A stretch of DNA of 64,000 bases from Viscum album (taxonomy: Eukaryota > Streptophyta > Magnoliopsida > Santalales > Viscaceae), in NCBI GenBank assembly GCA_963277665.1, contig OY728143.1, forward strand, positions 537,822,394 through 537,886,393, written 5' to 3'. Within the stretch, counting starts at the first letter, position 1. Each line of letters begins with the position of its first letter. The translations under genes were made by a program, and so were the position numbers. Under the pieces are notes generated by a model. It was given only the letters and a program-made list of their open reading frames with translations. It was not told where the DNA came from and did not search any database. Positions 1 through 12,440 of the stretch are shown here, piece by piece.

Positions 1-3000
1 AATCTCTATCAGTATTATTTATGTTGCATCACGTGTATAAATATTGATGAATAATCTAATAATTTTTAGTCATATCCTTCACATGAAATGGTCTCTAAGA
101 TATTTTATTTATAAAAATCTAATTTGATTATAAATTAAATTTTACTTTTATTTATTTTATTTTAATTTTTTCAAACTAATAGAAAGAAAAAAATAATATA
201 ATATTTGAATAATTTAATTAAAAAATAATTATAATTTAAAAAATGGTCTAAATTCAATATTTCCTAAAATATAATATTATATTTTAATGCTCTCTCATGT
301 CATAAATATTTAGTATAAGAATGATTTGTTGTAACATCACATTAATCATTACAATAGAATGGTGGATGTAATATATTATAGTTTTATCAAATTAATTATT
401 ATAACACCATTCATCAAATAAAACAATTACCTGGTTTCAATAGAAATTATCCCCTAATACATCAAAATATAGTAAGATTTTTCTATTATATCATATATAT
501 GATAGCCCATTGATTCGTACTATTAGAATGATATGCCCAATGAGTTTATTATGGTAATTTTTATTAAATTCAATTAAAAAAATTAACACATCAGAATTTT
601 AAAAAAACTAATAAATTTGTCAATAAATTATAAAATTGTAATCCCACACATTAGTACACATTTTCAATTCGTTTTGTAGTGTATCTATGATTTTAAATTT
701 AAAAATAATATTTTCCATCATTATATTACATAATTTTAATGATATTAACAAAATAATATAAATACGTTGACATAATTTATGAAATAAATTATACCACGAA
801 ATTAAAATGATAAATTAAAAAGATAGATATTATAACAAAATGCATGACATGAAAATATTATCTGAAATAAATTTTTTTGAAAAGGTTGAAATTGTAATAA
901 AATACAATGTCTATAAAATTTTAATAAGATTGTAATTTAACCTCATAATTTCATGATGTGGCATATACATATTATGATTTGTTTAAAAACATTAATAATT
1001 CAGTAATTTTTTAATATTAATAAATAAATATTAAGAATTTATAAAATTTAAAATGATTCCTGACTAATATAATTTTTGAGGAGTCAAGTAGAATTATTTA
1101 TAAATTTGGCGACATTTAGATGGTTGGTCCTTTATGGTTTCTTCTTGATTTCTAGAAAAATTCATGCATATAAAGCTAAACCAAATCATCATTGTATATG
1201 ATGTAACATCTTAAGACCCATTCTTGTTGTTATATAGATCATTTCATTTATTCTATTAATTATAAAATTTCCAAAAATGATCTCTAAAATTATTGTAAAA
1301 AAATACATTATGATTAAATTGAAAATACATGTAAGATTTGTGTTGCATATGAATACTATTCATTTTTTTAAAAATTAATTTTGATAATAACGATAAAAAT
1401 TATTTTTATTGTTATAATTATTAATTATATATAGTTATATAAAAGTGAAATTTATTATATTAGGAAATTAACATTGTTTGATAATTAGTTGTTTTACGAT
1501 TCCAATATATAAATGATTCATTTTTTATGTAAAATTATTTATCTAATCGCATTCAACTTAATATTAAAACAATAAAAAAAAATATTTTATTTTACATAAA
1601 TATTTTTTTCAAAATATGGTCCCCTTTCCTTGTTTTTTAGCCAACCCAAAATGAAGGGAGATATATCCTAGTCCAATATATCCCTTGTATTCAGTCTTAA
1701 TGGGATGGAATCCATGAATGATATGTTAGGATTGATTTTATTCGTCTCATTATAATTTTACTATTCATATATTTCTATGCCTCGATCTAACAAATTCTGG
1801 TGATGATAAAAATCACCAGGTTTCCCCATATTATGGGAAAACTATTGAATTAAAAAAAATTATTATTACATAGATTTAGTCATTATTTTGTACTCTTCAA
1901 TGATTATATTATTAAAAAGAGTCCCAATTAAATCAATTACTTATAGCTGATTTAATTTTTTCCCCTATCATTATTAGAACCATAGATTTTGTTTCTATAA
2001 TAACATCAATGGAGAAAATAATTCAATGTATTATTGAAGAAATATTTATGAATGTCTTAAAATGTCATTAAGTTAATTATATGTTAGGTAAAATGTATTT
2101 TCCTAGAACATTTATATTGAAATCCCCTCATATATTCTATTTATCATATGATGTCCTTTAAATAATAAAATGGGCCAATTTTATCAAATTATAATTAAAA
2201 TTAAGGATTTTCCTTATGGTTTACTTATAAATTACAAATTCATGTATATTTTTAATGACAGATATTTCAGAGGAGTTATTTATTTTTTTAATATAAAGCT
2301 ATGATATATTTTTTTATATAATTTATTTTCATGTCTTCATTATAGATTTTTTATTAAATTAACTTTTTGTAATGTCATATTATGAGAAAAATTAAATCAA
2401 CGTATGGAAGTGGATATAAAATATAATTTAGAGAAGTTTTCTTTGGAATGTGTTATGATCCATTTGTTATTAAATTGTTTTAATGTGATAGACATTAATT
2501 TTTTAAAATATATATTTACTCCTGTTACAATTAATGATGAATTTGGATTTATTGTGAAATGGTTTTTTTAAAATTTTCATTTTTTTAATGAATCATATTT
2601 TTCAGTATATCATTTTAAATACCATTAAACATATATTATGGTCCATAAAAGATGAAATATGTATTTTTATGGGTAAAATCGTTGCATATTCTTTCATCCT
2701 AGTCATTATAAAATACAATAGGGTAAATTACTGATGAGGTTCTCAACATCATGAGGCATCCACTATTATAAGATGACACCCTATCTAATGTAATCCACAT
2801 AGTTGATTATGGAAATAGATATGTATGTATATATATTGAATATGATATAACAATTGGAATAAGGATTATGGAGGTTATAGTTGTGAATATAATTTATTTG
2901 TGGATCTTAATAATCCTTTCTTTTCCCCATATTGTGATTTATTTTCAATTTCAATCTATATAAATAATTATAAAAATATAACATTTATATTTTTAATATT

Positions 3001-3030
3001 GTTATGTATGTAAACTAATATTGGACCATT
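1..3030. repeat. Long direct repeat, copy 1
   Basis: This stretch recurs at 4251-7290 in the same orientation. Matching landmarks are the block near 1201 (atgtaacatcttaagaccc, again near 5452), the block near 1650 (aatgaagggagatatatc, again near 5908), the block near 2046 (again near 6306) and the block near 2731 (actgatgagg, again near 6992). The offset stays close to 4.25 kb throughout. The two copies differ by many substitutions and small indels, so the duplication is old. The window cuts the left end, so the true start is unknown. No coding signal is visible. It could be two LTRs of a non-autonomous element or part of a long tandem array. Confidence 0.8.
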
Positions 3031-4250
3031 TTATGGGTTTTATAGTTAGGTATATGGTCTGAACCACTTCATGTGTGGAAATATTTATAATGCATATTAA
3101 AGGGATTTTAGAAAAAATAAATTTTATTTTGATGAATCATAATGAAAAAATAGTGGGGAAGTGTTGTGAGGAACACATTTTTCTATATCAGTTGGTATTA
3201 TTTAACGTAACATGTATGAACCAATAATTAAATAAAAATTAGTGAGGGTGTGTGGTAGATTACTTTTTTAGTTTTTTTGTTATTTGGTTTATTTTTTTGT
3301 TGAATTAGTATGAATATTATACATTATCATGAATGAACTATATGAGGATCATACAAATTATACCAATTTTATAACAACTATATGTTTATAAATATATTTT
3401 GGATTACTCTATGGAATGTTTGGAGATCGATGTAGGATGTGGTAGCTCATTTCATGGAGTTGTAGTAGGTCATAATTCCGTAAAGAATATTTGCAATTAA
3501 AATTTAGTGAATTGTTTCTAAATGGAATATCATTCAATGTTGTATATTTTTTCATTATTGTTTTAATTTTATTAATTATAGATTTCATGGGTGGATTTAT
3601 TATCACATTCCGTTCTATAAGAGTAAATTTTATCCAATTATATAATCTTGTACCATAGGTTTGCATCACCTACTAGCGTCTGATGGGAAGTGTTACTCAA
3701 TAGGTAGATATCGAATTCATAATAGGTCTAGGCACACCTCATAGTCCTGGTGGTCCATTATATTTCATCCAAAATATAAGAACCAATAATACAATATTAA
3801 TCCGTACGTAATAAAAAATTATATATTTATATACCAACACACTAGGAAATGTTAGGAATAATTTACAATATTTAAAAATAATTGTCAAACCCCTAATACA
3901 CATACAAAGGGAGATAAAAAAATAATATGTAATCTATTATCGTGTTGATTGTGAACAATCTGAAGAATGTCATATCTAAATCCAATATCAAGTTCCATTA
4001 AAATAATATCCAATTTAGCAATTTCAATATTTTGATGTTTTTAAAAATATTTTCTATTTATTCCCATAATAAATTTTAATATAATATTGAGTAATTCATA
4101 GTTTCAAAAAATCCTCAAAATAATACAAACAATATTAGAGATCAAACAATTTTATATGTCATGGGACCCATCTTGTCATTACCCATATAAATATTTTGAA
4201 TCAATGCAATTATTAGCTAATATAAAATAATCCAACTATTTCTCTTGAAC
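3031..4250. other. Spacer between the two long repeats
   Basis: About 1.2 kb lies between the repeat copies and is not found elsewhere in the window. It contains an open minus-strand frame at 3409-3669 (86 codons from a Met) that I do not recognise. The block at 3655-3770 is less AT-rich than its surroundings. If the flanking repeats are LTRs, this would be the internal region of a short non-autonomous element. I could not find a convincing primer-binding site or polypurine tract at its edges. Confidence 0.4.
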
Positions 4251-7200
4251 TTAATCTCTATCTTTATTATTTATGTTATGTATTGTGTATGAATATTGGT
4301 GAATAATATCATACTTTTTTATCATATCCTTCAAATGAGTTGGAATCAAATATTTTTTTTTGTAAAAATATCATTTTATTATAAATTATATCTTACTTTT
4401 ATACATTTTATTTTTATTTTTACAATAATATAGAAGGAAAAAAATTATTTTATAATATTTGAATAATATAATTTAAAAAATAATTATAATATTTAAATTG
4501 CTCCAAAATCTATATTTCAGATGTTATCATATTAGATTTAAATATTCTCCCTTGGAATAAATATGTAATATGAGAATGATTTTAGGTCACATCACATTAA
4601 TCATTACAATAGAATTCTGGATATAATATATTATAGTTTTTTCAAATGAATTATTATAACACCATTAATCAAATAAAAAAATTAATGGGTATTAATAGAA
4701 ATTACCCCATAATATATCATAATATAGTAATAATATTCTAATATATCATATATATGAGAACCCATCGATTCATGAAATTAGAATGATATTCCAAATGAGT
4801 TCATTGTGGTTATATTTATTAATTTCATTTAAAATAATTGTGCACCTCATATTTTTAAATAATTAATAAATATGTCAATAAATTATAAAATAGTAATCCC
4901 ACACATAAGTTCACATTTTCAATGTGATTTTGGTGTATCTATAATTTAACAATTCAACATAATATTTCCCATATTTACATTAAATAATTGTAATGTTAGG
5001 AAAAAAATACCATAAATACTTTACAAATTTTATGAAATTAACTATACATCGAAAGTAATATGATAAATTGAAAAGATTTCTATAATAACAAAATTCATGA
5101 CCTGAATGTATTATCTGAAATATAATTTATTTTAAAGGTTGAAATTGTAATGAAATAAAATTTCTATAAAATTATAATGTGAATTTTATTTGACCTCATC
5201 ATTTCATGATATGGAATTTAAATATTATGATTAGATTAAAAATATTAACAATTTAGTAATTTATGAATAATAATTTAATATTAAAAATTTAGAAAATTTA
5301 AAATGATTCAAGAGAAATATAAATTTTAAGAATGTAGGTAGAATTTTTTAGCAATCTAACAATATTTTGACATTTGTTCCTTCATGGTATCTTATTGATT
5401 TATAGAAAAAATAAATCTTATAATGCTAACCCAAAGCATTAATGTTTATAATGTAACATCTTAAGACCCATCCTCATTGTTATATAGATCATTGCATTGA
5501 TTATATTAATTATAAAATTTTATAATATGATTTCAGAAATTATTAAAAAAATAAAATCCCTTATGATTAACTTGAAAATACCTATATTATTTGTGTTGCA
5601 TATGAATATTATTTATTTATTTTTAAAATCAATTAGGATAATAATGATAATTTATATTTTTATTATTGTAATTATTAATTGTACCTAGTAATATAAAATT
5701 GACATTCATTGTATTAGGCAATTACCATAGTTTGATAATGAGATGTTTTACAATTCTAATATATCTATGAATCATTTTTATAAGTAAAAATATTAATCTA
5801 ATTACATACAATTTATTATTAAAACTATATAATAATAATAATATTTTATTTTATATAAATATCTTTATTAAAAATATGTTCACCTTTCTTCATTTTTAGC
5901 CCACTCCAAATGAAGGGAGATATATCATAGTCCAATCTATCCCTTCTATTCAGTCCTCATGGGATGAAATCATTGAATGATATGTTTGGATTGATTTTAT
6001 TCATCTCATTATAATTTAACTATTCACATATATCTATGTCTCGATATAACAAATTCTTGTGATGATATATATCACTAGTTTTCCCCATGTTATGGGAAAA
6101 ATCTTTATTTAATACATGTTTTTATTATTAGATGGATTTAGACATAATTTTGTATTCTTCATTGATTTTATCATTAAAAATCGTCTCAATTAAATAAATT
6201 ACTTATTGGTGATTTTTCGTTTTCCCTATCATTATTAAAAACATGGATTTTGTTTTAATAGAAATTTGAATGAATAAAATATATCTATGTATTATTGAAG
6301 AAATATTTATGAATGTCTTAAAATATAATCAAGTTAGTTATATGTTATGTAAGAGGTATTTTCCTGGAGCATTTATATTACAATCCCTTCGCATATTCTA
6401 TTTATCATATGACGTCATTAAAATAATCAAAGATGCCAATTTTTTAAATTATAATTCAAATTAACGATTTTCATGAAGGTTTACATAAAAACTATAAATT
6501 AATGTATATTTTTAATGACTGAAATTTCAATAGAGTTTTTAATTAGTTTTTTATAATGTTATGATACTTTGTTTATATATAAATGTTTTTTCCATGTTTT
6601 TATTATATTTTTTAGGTTAAATAATCTTTTTCTAATGTCATATTACGAGAAATATTTATCCAATCGGTGGAAGTGGCTATAAAAATTTATTCATAGGAGT
6701 TTTTTTTTGGAATGTGTTATGATTCGTTTGTTATTAACTTATTTTAATGTGTCATACTGTAATTTGTAAAAATATATAATTACCATTATTACCATTATTG
6801 ATGAATTTGTATTTATTGTGAAATGTTTTTAGTATAATTTAGATTTGTTTTAATGAATCACAATTTCCAATATATCATTTTAAATACCATTACATATATT
6901 TCAATTCTCATAAGAGGTTAAATATATATTTTTATGTGTAAAATAATTGCATATTTTTTCGTCCTAGACTTTATAAAACACTATAGGTTAAACTACTGAT
7001 GAGGATCCCATATGCCATAACATAATGAGGCACCCACTACTATAAGATGATACTCTATCTAGAGTAATGAAAATAGTTGATTATGGAAATATATATGTCT
7101 ATATATATTGACTATGTTATCACTATTTAAATAATGATGATGGAGGTAATAGTTGTGAATATAATTTATTTGTAGATCTTAGGAATCATTTCATTACCTC

Positions 7201-7290
7201 ATATTGTGTTTTATTTTCAATTTCAATATATATAATTAATTATAAAATATATAACATTTATAATATTAATATATTTCGTTGCGTACACTA
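4251..7290. repeat. Long direct repeat, copy 2
   Basis: Second copy of the sequence at 1-3030. Similarity starts at the motif aatctctatc (position 1 and about 4253) and fades just past 7280, where copy 1 enters the 3031-4250 spacer. Copy 2 instead runs into sequence where element D's 5' LTR should begin, so D may have inserted at this edge. A plus-strand open frame at 5497-5688 and another at 6270-6464 are AT-rich chance frames, because they are not kept open in copy 1. Confidence 0.8.
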
Positions 7291-10200
7291 TTATTTATTT
7301 TTCCATTCACTTAATTATATATTTAATATTATTAATGAAATTTATAAATAAAATTATATATTTTTTATATAATAGAGGCTATATGAAATTACTCTATTGC
7401 ATTTGAATTTCACGATAACATTAATGTATTATAATGAAATGATAATTTGATGAATAATCATTTAAATGCTATATGAAATTTCCTCTAACTCTGTATACAT
7501 ACCATGTGTTGTATTTAGTCATTTATCCCCTTCATTTTTTCCATTATGACAGTATATATTATAATTTTAAGTGGAACACTGGCTTGAAAAATGAGGGACA
7601 TAGAATACAAATGATCGTGTTCTGAATAGTTGTAGTTGGATCATTACAATAATTTTTTCTTGACATTGGGTTATTTGTGTGGGATCCTTGGATATATTCA
7701 TTTTCTGGTGGGAGTGCTGATTATAATATGATACATTGGTTCGTTTCCATGTGATGAATGTTGAAACCTTTGTGTAAGAGATTTATTTCTTTAATTATAT
7801 TATTTATAAGAAAACAAAAATTTACCATGGTTTATACCCATGGGTAGTAATGAAATAAACATAATAATTGTTGAAAAAGGCTAATTAAAGTGGTAACAAT
7901 CATATATTTAAAATCTTTTTTCTGTGTACCATGGTAAAATTTTTGCCTTTAGATTTTCTAGAGAATATGGTATATATGAAATGCATGGTTTTTATATTAT
8001 TATTCATGGAATTTTATATTGATGTTGATAAAGACCCTAAATCATGATTTAATTGATTATAAGTTCGAGTATGTGTAATTGAAAAAGAGTTGCGGTTGTA
8101 ATTTGGAAATAGTTGTTATTTAATGTTGAAACAATTTATTTGAGAGAGTATGTGTAATTAAATGTGACATTACATGTGTTTTATATTTTTGATAAATAAA
8201 GTGAATCATTTTTATGATTTTTTTTATAATAACAAAAAGGAATTTTATTTGCCATTAACCCTTCTCTAGGTTTCTTTTGACCAGAATATATTAAAAGATC
8301 ATGTCATTCTATTGATATATTATTATACATTTATTCATTAGGTTGTATGTTTTTAAAAAATATAATTGAATGAATTTATTAAATTATGGAGGAATAAAAA
8401 ATATTTGTGCGATTAATATAATTTTTAAGAAAAGAAGTTTTCCATAAAACTGAGAATGGGGAGTGGCTTTTTCGGAGCCGTGAGATATGATATGGGGAGG
8501 AAAATATTTTGTATGATCCTGGGATGGATTAGTCTTGGACGACTGAGGTGATATGTGTGTTAGGAGGTCCAAATGATGTTGTAGTTGTTCACATTTATGA
8601 TGGTGACATGCTTCAGTATATGAATTTCGGTTTTGGGGATGAAACTAGAGATGATGGAGTGAGGTGAAGATGGGATTAACCATTTATGTGATGTTGTGAT
8701 ATGGGATGCAGAATTATGATTTTCCTGATGTCTAGATGTATGTTTTCCTTTTTTCCAAATAATAATTTCACTACTACGTAAGGTAGTTGGGTATGTTTTG
8801 TTGGATAATTCCTCTTTGTGTTACCATTAGATTGGTTTTCATATGCATCATAGTTTAAAAAATGATTATAATAAGGAATAATTAATTCTTAACCAATCAG
8901 GTTAGTATTGTTGAATAAAAATTTTATACCAAGTACATTATTTGGGTTATACCCGAAGGTCATGGACTATACTGTAAGGAAAATTTATATATCTATTAAT
9001 GATAGTGGTTAACTTTGGAAAATGAGATTTTTAACAGAACATTAATTTTTCAATGAATATAATTTGTTGATGTGATTCTGTAATTTCCTAATAATGATAG
9101 CTACAATTGAGTCTAACACATGGTTATTCACATAGTGTCATTATGATCTACATTATATCATGTTTATAATGTGATTTCATAAGCACCCCCACCAATGAAC
9201 TTTTGGGATACTAAGACCCAACAGAATTATGTAGGGAGTTTTCCCAACATTCTAGTGGGAAGATGGACGAATTGCTACCCCCACCCCACCCACTCTATTA
9301 TCATGATAGTTACTTGCATTAGAATTAAAAGTGTTTTTTTATTTATATAAATATAGTGGATTGTGATAGATTACATCTTTTCCACACCCTTGTATAATTA
9401 AATATAGTATCCAAATGTTTATTATAGGTACGAAATGTATAGGCTTTGATGTATTGAGGTACTTACTCGAAGTATGGGTTGTAATGTCTTGAATTATAAC
9501 ACAAGATGTATGATTTACATCATACGGTCTATGGTTTCTCCCACAAACTATATTATTATTTTTTATGAATATGTATATTGGATGATATGAGGATATGATG
9601 CATGGGGTTAGTGTTTTGATTCTTATTCTAGGTGTCTTCTATATAACATATTATTTTGGAGATATATGAATTAGGACGTGCGACTTTGCAGAAAAGAAAA
9701 AAACCAATGGGGATGAGGGAGTAGGGTAACCATGTTGTTTCATTATTAAATTATTTTCTATCTTGTGTGGGAATTTTTTAGACTGTTATCAATATTGAGG
9801 TTGGGAAAGTATTATACCTATTAGGGTGATGAGTTGGTTTAACTAATGTTCAATGTGAATTAGAATGCATTATAATCATTTGCATCAGAGGTTCTAGGGA
9901 GGATCCTAATGAGTATAATTTTATTATCGTCCCACATATATAATTTTTTTCTGGTCTGCAATCGAGGTTTAAGGTTAGGATAGATAAATCTATCTTTTTG
10001 TTTTGCATATGTTTTTGGGATTTGTGGTCACTCTCATGTTTACCTTTTTTGTACTTCTTGATTCATTTATGTTTTTTTGTTCAATATGAATTAAGATTTT
10101 TTTACTTTGGAATTATTATATATATATATATATGTCTTATTATGTTTTGATTATTTTATCTTAAAAATATTTATCATAAATATCTGTATCTTCTTTATTT

Positions 10201-10560
10201 TTCTCATCAAGGGTAATGCCTCCCATGTTCATGTTTTCTATACCCTTAGTGTTAGTCTCCAACTCAGGGCCTACTAGAGCCCTAACATGGGAAGGTACCA
10301 TATCTGTCCCATTATTGATTATCATTATAGGGAGGGGGTCATGAAATAGTGTTATTAAATTTTTAGGATGAGGTATAGGATGATGATTGGGGTTATTCAT
10401 AGGCTAGGTTTCGTGGTTTTGTATGGAAATGATATTTGTTGAAGTTACTATGTGATGTAAACATGAGATATTTCCAAAATCAGAAGTATTTTGGGACCCC
10501 TAGTATTTTATGAATGGAAAATTAAGGTTATTGAGCATATGAAATTATATGATACATCTT
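7290..10560 (+). repeat. Element D 5' LTR (plus strand)
   Basis: Sequence from about 7900 to 10380 is repeated in the same orientation at about 36780-39340. Good anchors are 8460-8760 with 37430-37700, 9421-9560 with 38401-38570, and 10200-10350 with 39175-39340. The right end is fixed by the tRNA-Met-type primer-binding site at 10564. The left end is inferred: the 3' copy begins at 36204, which puts the start here near 7.25-7.3 kb, but 7290-7900 shows no clear similarity to 36204-36780 and may be rearranged. Short AT dinucleotide runs lie near 10117. Frames at 8384-8572 and 10161-10400 (minus) are LTR noise. Confidence 0.65.
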
Positions 10561-10563
10561 ATA

Positions 10564-10579
10564 TGGTATCGACCTAGGA
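10564..10579 (+). promoter_or_regulatory. Primer-binding site of element D
   Basis: The sequence TGGTATCGACC closely follows the TGGTATCAGAGC pattern complementary to the 3' end of initiator tRNA-Met, the usual minus-strand primer of plant Ty3/gypsy elements. It sits directly after the end of the D LTR repeat, which is where such a site belongs. Confidence 0.65.
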
Positions 10580-12435
10580 AATGAGCATGCATCCTGATTT
10601 TTTCCCTCTATATGAAGTGGATAGATTTTAGGATAATTTTAAAAAATAAACAGATATAAAATAAAAAAATTGTTAATTAATGGTAATTATTAAATAAATT
10701 ATGTATAAGAATACAAATATTTTTTCCTTTTTTAGGTGTGGAGATATGTCAATTCCCTCTTAATGTTCTGATCGGAAATGATCATCGTGATGTTCCTAAA
10801 GATCGTTTTTGTGTGGATCTTGAAGATAAAAAAATGGAGGAGGACACTCTAAAGTTTTCAGTGCTAGATTCTAAAGAATTATTATGGATAATTTTTAGGT
10901 GTAGTAATTGAAATTTGGTTATAATAGGATTATATATATTTTAATTTGATATTTTCTGATAATGATAATATGGTTTTTTGGGTATGTATATACAACATAT
11001 ATTAGAAATATTGTGGTGGTCCTTATACATTAGGGCTTATGAGGAGTCGAAAATCATTTGGGAGGATTTATAAGACATGTTTTGAGATAATTTCATATCT
11101 TAGACCGTGATAGTGGCCGTAAAAATGATGTTCTTACCTTTATAATGGGGATTTATAGTTTGTGATACTTTTGGATCAGTTTCAGGACCCTTCTGTGATA
11201 TGCTTCAAAACTATTTCTAGATGAGGAGCATATGACAAGGTATTTTGAGAGGGATTTTCATTGAAAAATATAGTGCCAAAGACTATTTTTATACATATAA
11301 GAAACCAATATTTCACTCAGGTTTGGATCCATTAAATTTCAATCTAATCCAATATTTTAGACATAATATGGATGCCTAAGAAGTTAGCCAATACCATAGA
11401 GGTGTTTGTGACTTTTTTGGTGCTAGAAATCATTTTTCTAGAAAAGATGACATCGTCCCATTGTTGGAACATAGTTGGAACATGGTTTTCCTGATCACGA
11501 GGATGATATATTTTCATGAAGAACAATATCGCATGGTTATTATGTGACCACATAATCAAACAATGAGAGTTCCCCTCCCCCCATGTAATGGTGCTTGGTT
11601 TGAAAAACCGTTCTGAGAAACCATGCACATGCAACTTTCATGGTTATTTAACTTTTTTCCATTAATGATCAAATTATGCCACCCCATCTTCCCCAACTCA
11701 AGATCTTGTAGGAGAACCACGATTTTCTATCAGTTTGGATCTTTTTTTTAGAGCAAATGTATGGATCAATAGATCTTCTTCATCTTGGATCTGATTGACC
11801 TTTTGTTCATCATGTTGGATGTGAAATGGTATGTACTCAGGTCATATTTATCTGTTCTTCTCCTGTCTTACTCTTGAACTAGTTATTGAGGTGAGTGCAA
11901 TTTTTTCATTTTTCATAGATATACTCAGTTAATAGATTAATTACAGGCTTATATTAATGGATATGGATCATATAACTTTATTTAGGGTGGTCTATAACTC
12001 ATCACTCTTGTTTATTTATTTTGGAATTATTGTGTGGGGACATCCGATTTCATAGGGTTACATATATTTAATTTATATATCAATATTATAATCATTAGAG
12101 TATTATAATAATTATATTTTCATATATGTGATTAGATTTTGGTGGTTAGGCCCATAACCCCTTTTTTACCATGTATTATGATATTCCAACGTTGTGATGT
12201 TGACGTTTTTACACTTTTGAAGCATTATTAACATGTGATTGAGCATAACCACACTAATGGTAGGTATCGACATCATGATTTCTTCTTGTATACTATAAGG
12301 TTATATATAAAGTACCATGTATATTTTACTTGAAATGACTAATGAAATTGATTCAAATTTATAATTAAATATTAGTGGGAAATTGGTATGTATACTAAGT
12401 ATATGACTAGACCATATTAAATGTGAAACATAACC
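10580..12435 (+). other. Element D leader / pre-gag region, first copy
   Basis: Internal sequence downstream of the D primer-binding site. I see no clear gag domain. The part from about 11100 to 12430 is present a second time at 28902-30260, in the same orientation; anchors are 11290-11560 with 29110-29330 and 12140-12290 with 29925-30060. Similarity stops sharply at about 12430, where element A's LTR begins. The minus-strand frame at 11344-11634 is not kept open in the second copy and I do not treat it as a gene. Confidence 0.55.
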
Positions 12436-12440
12436 AACGA

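Noticed and set aside
10117..10132. AT dinucleotide runs here and at about 56683 and 57035 as replication or regulatory elements
   Set aside because: Short simple repeats are expected in DNA of this composition and have no supporting context.
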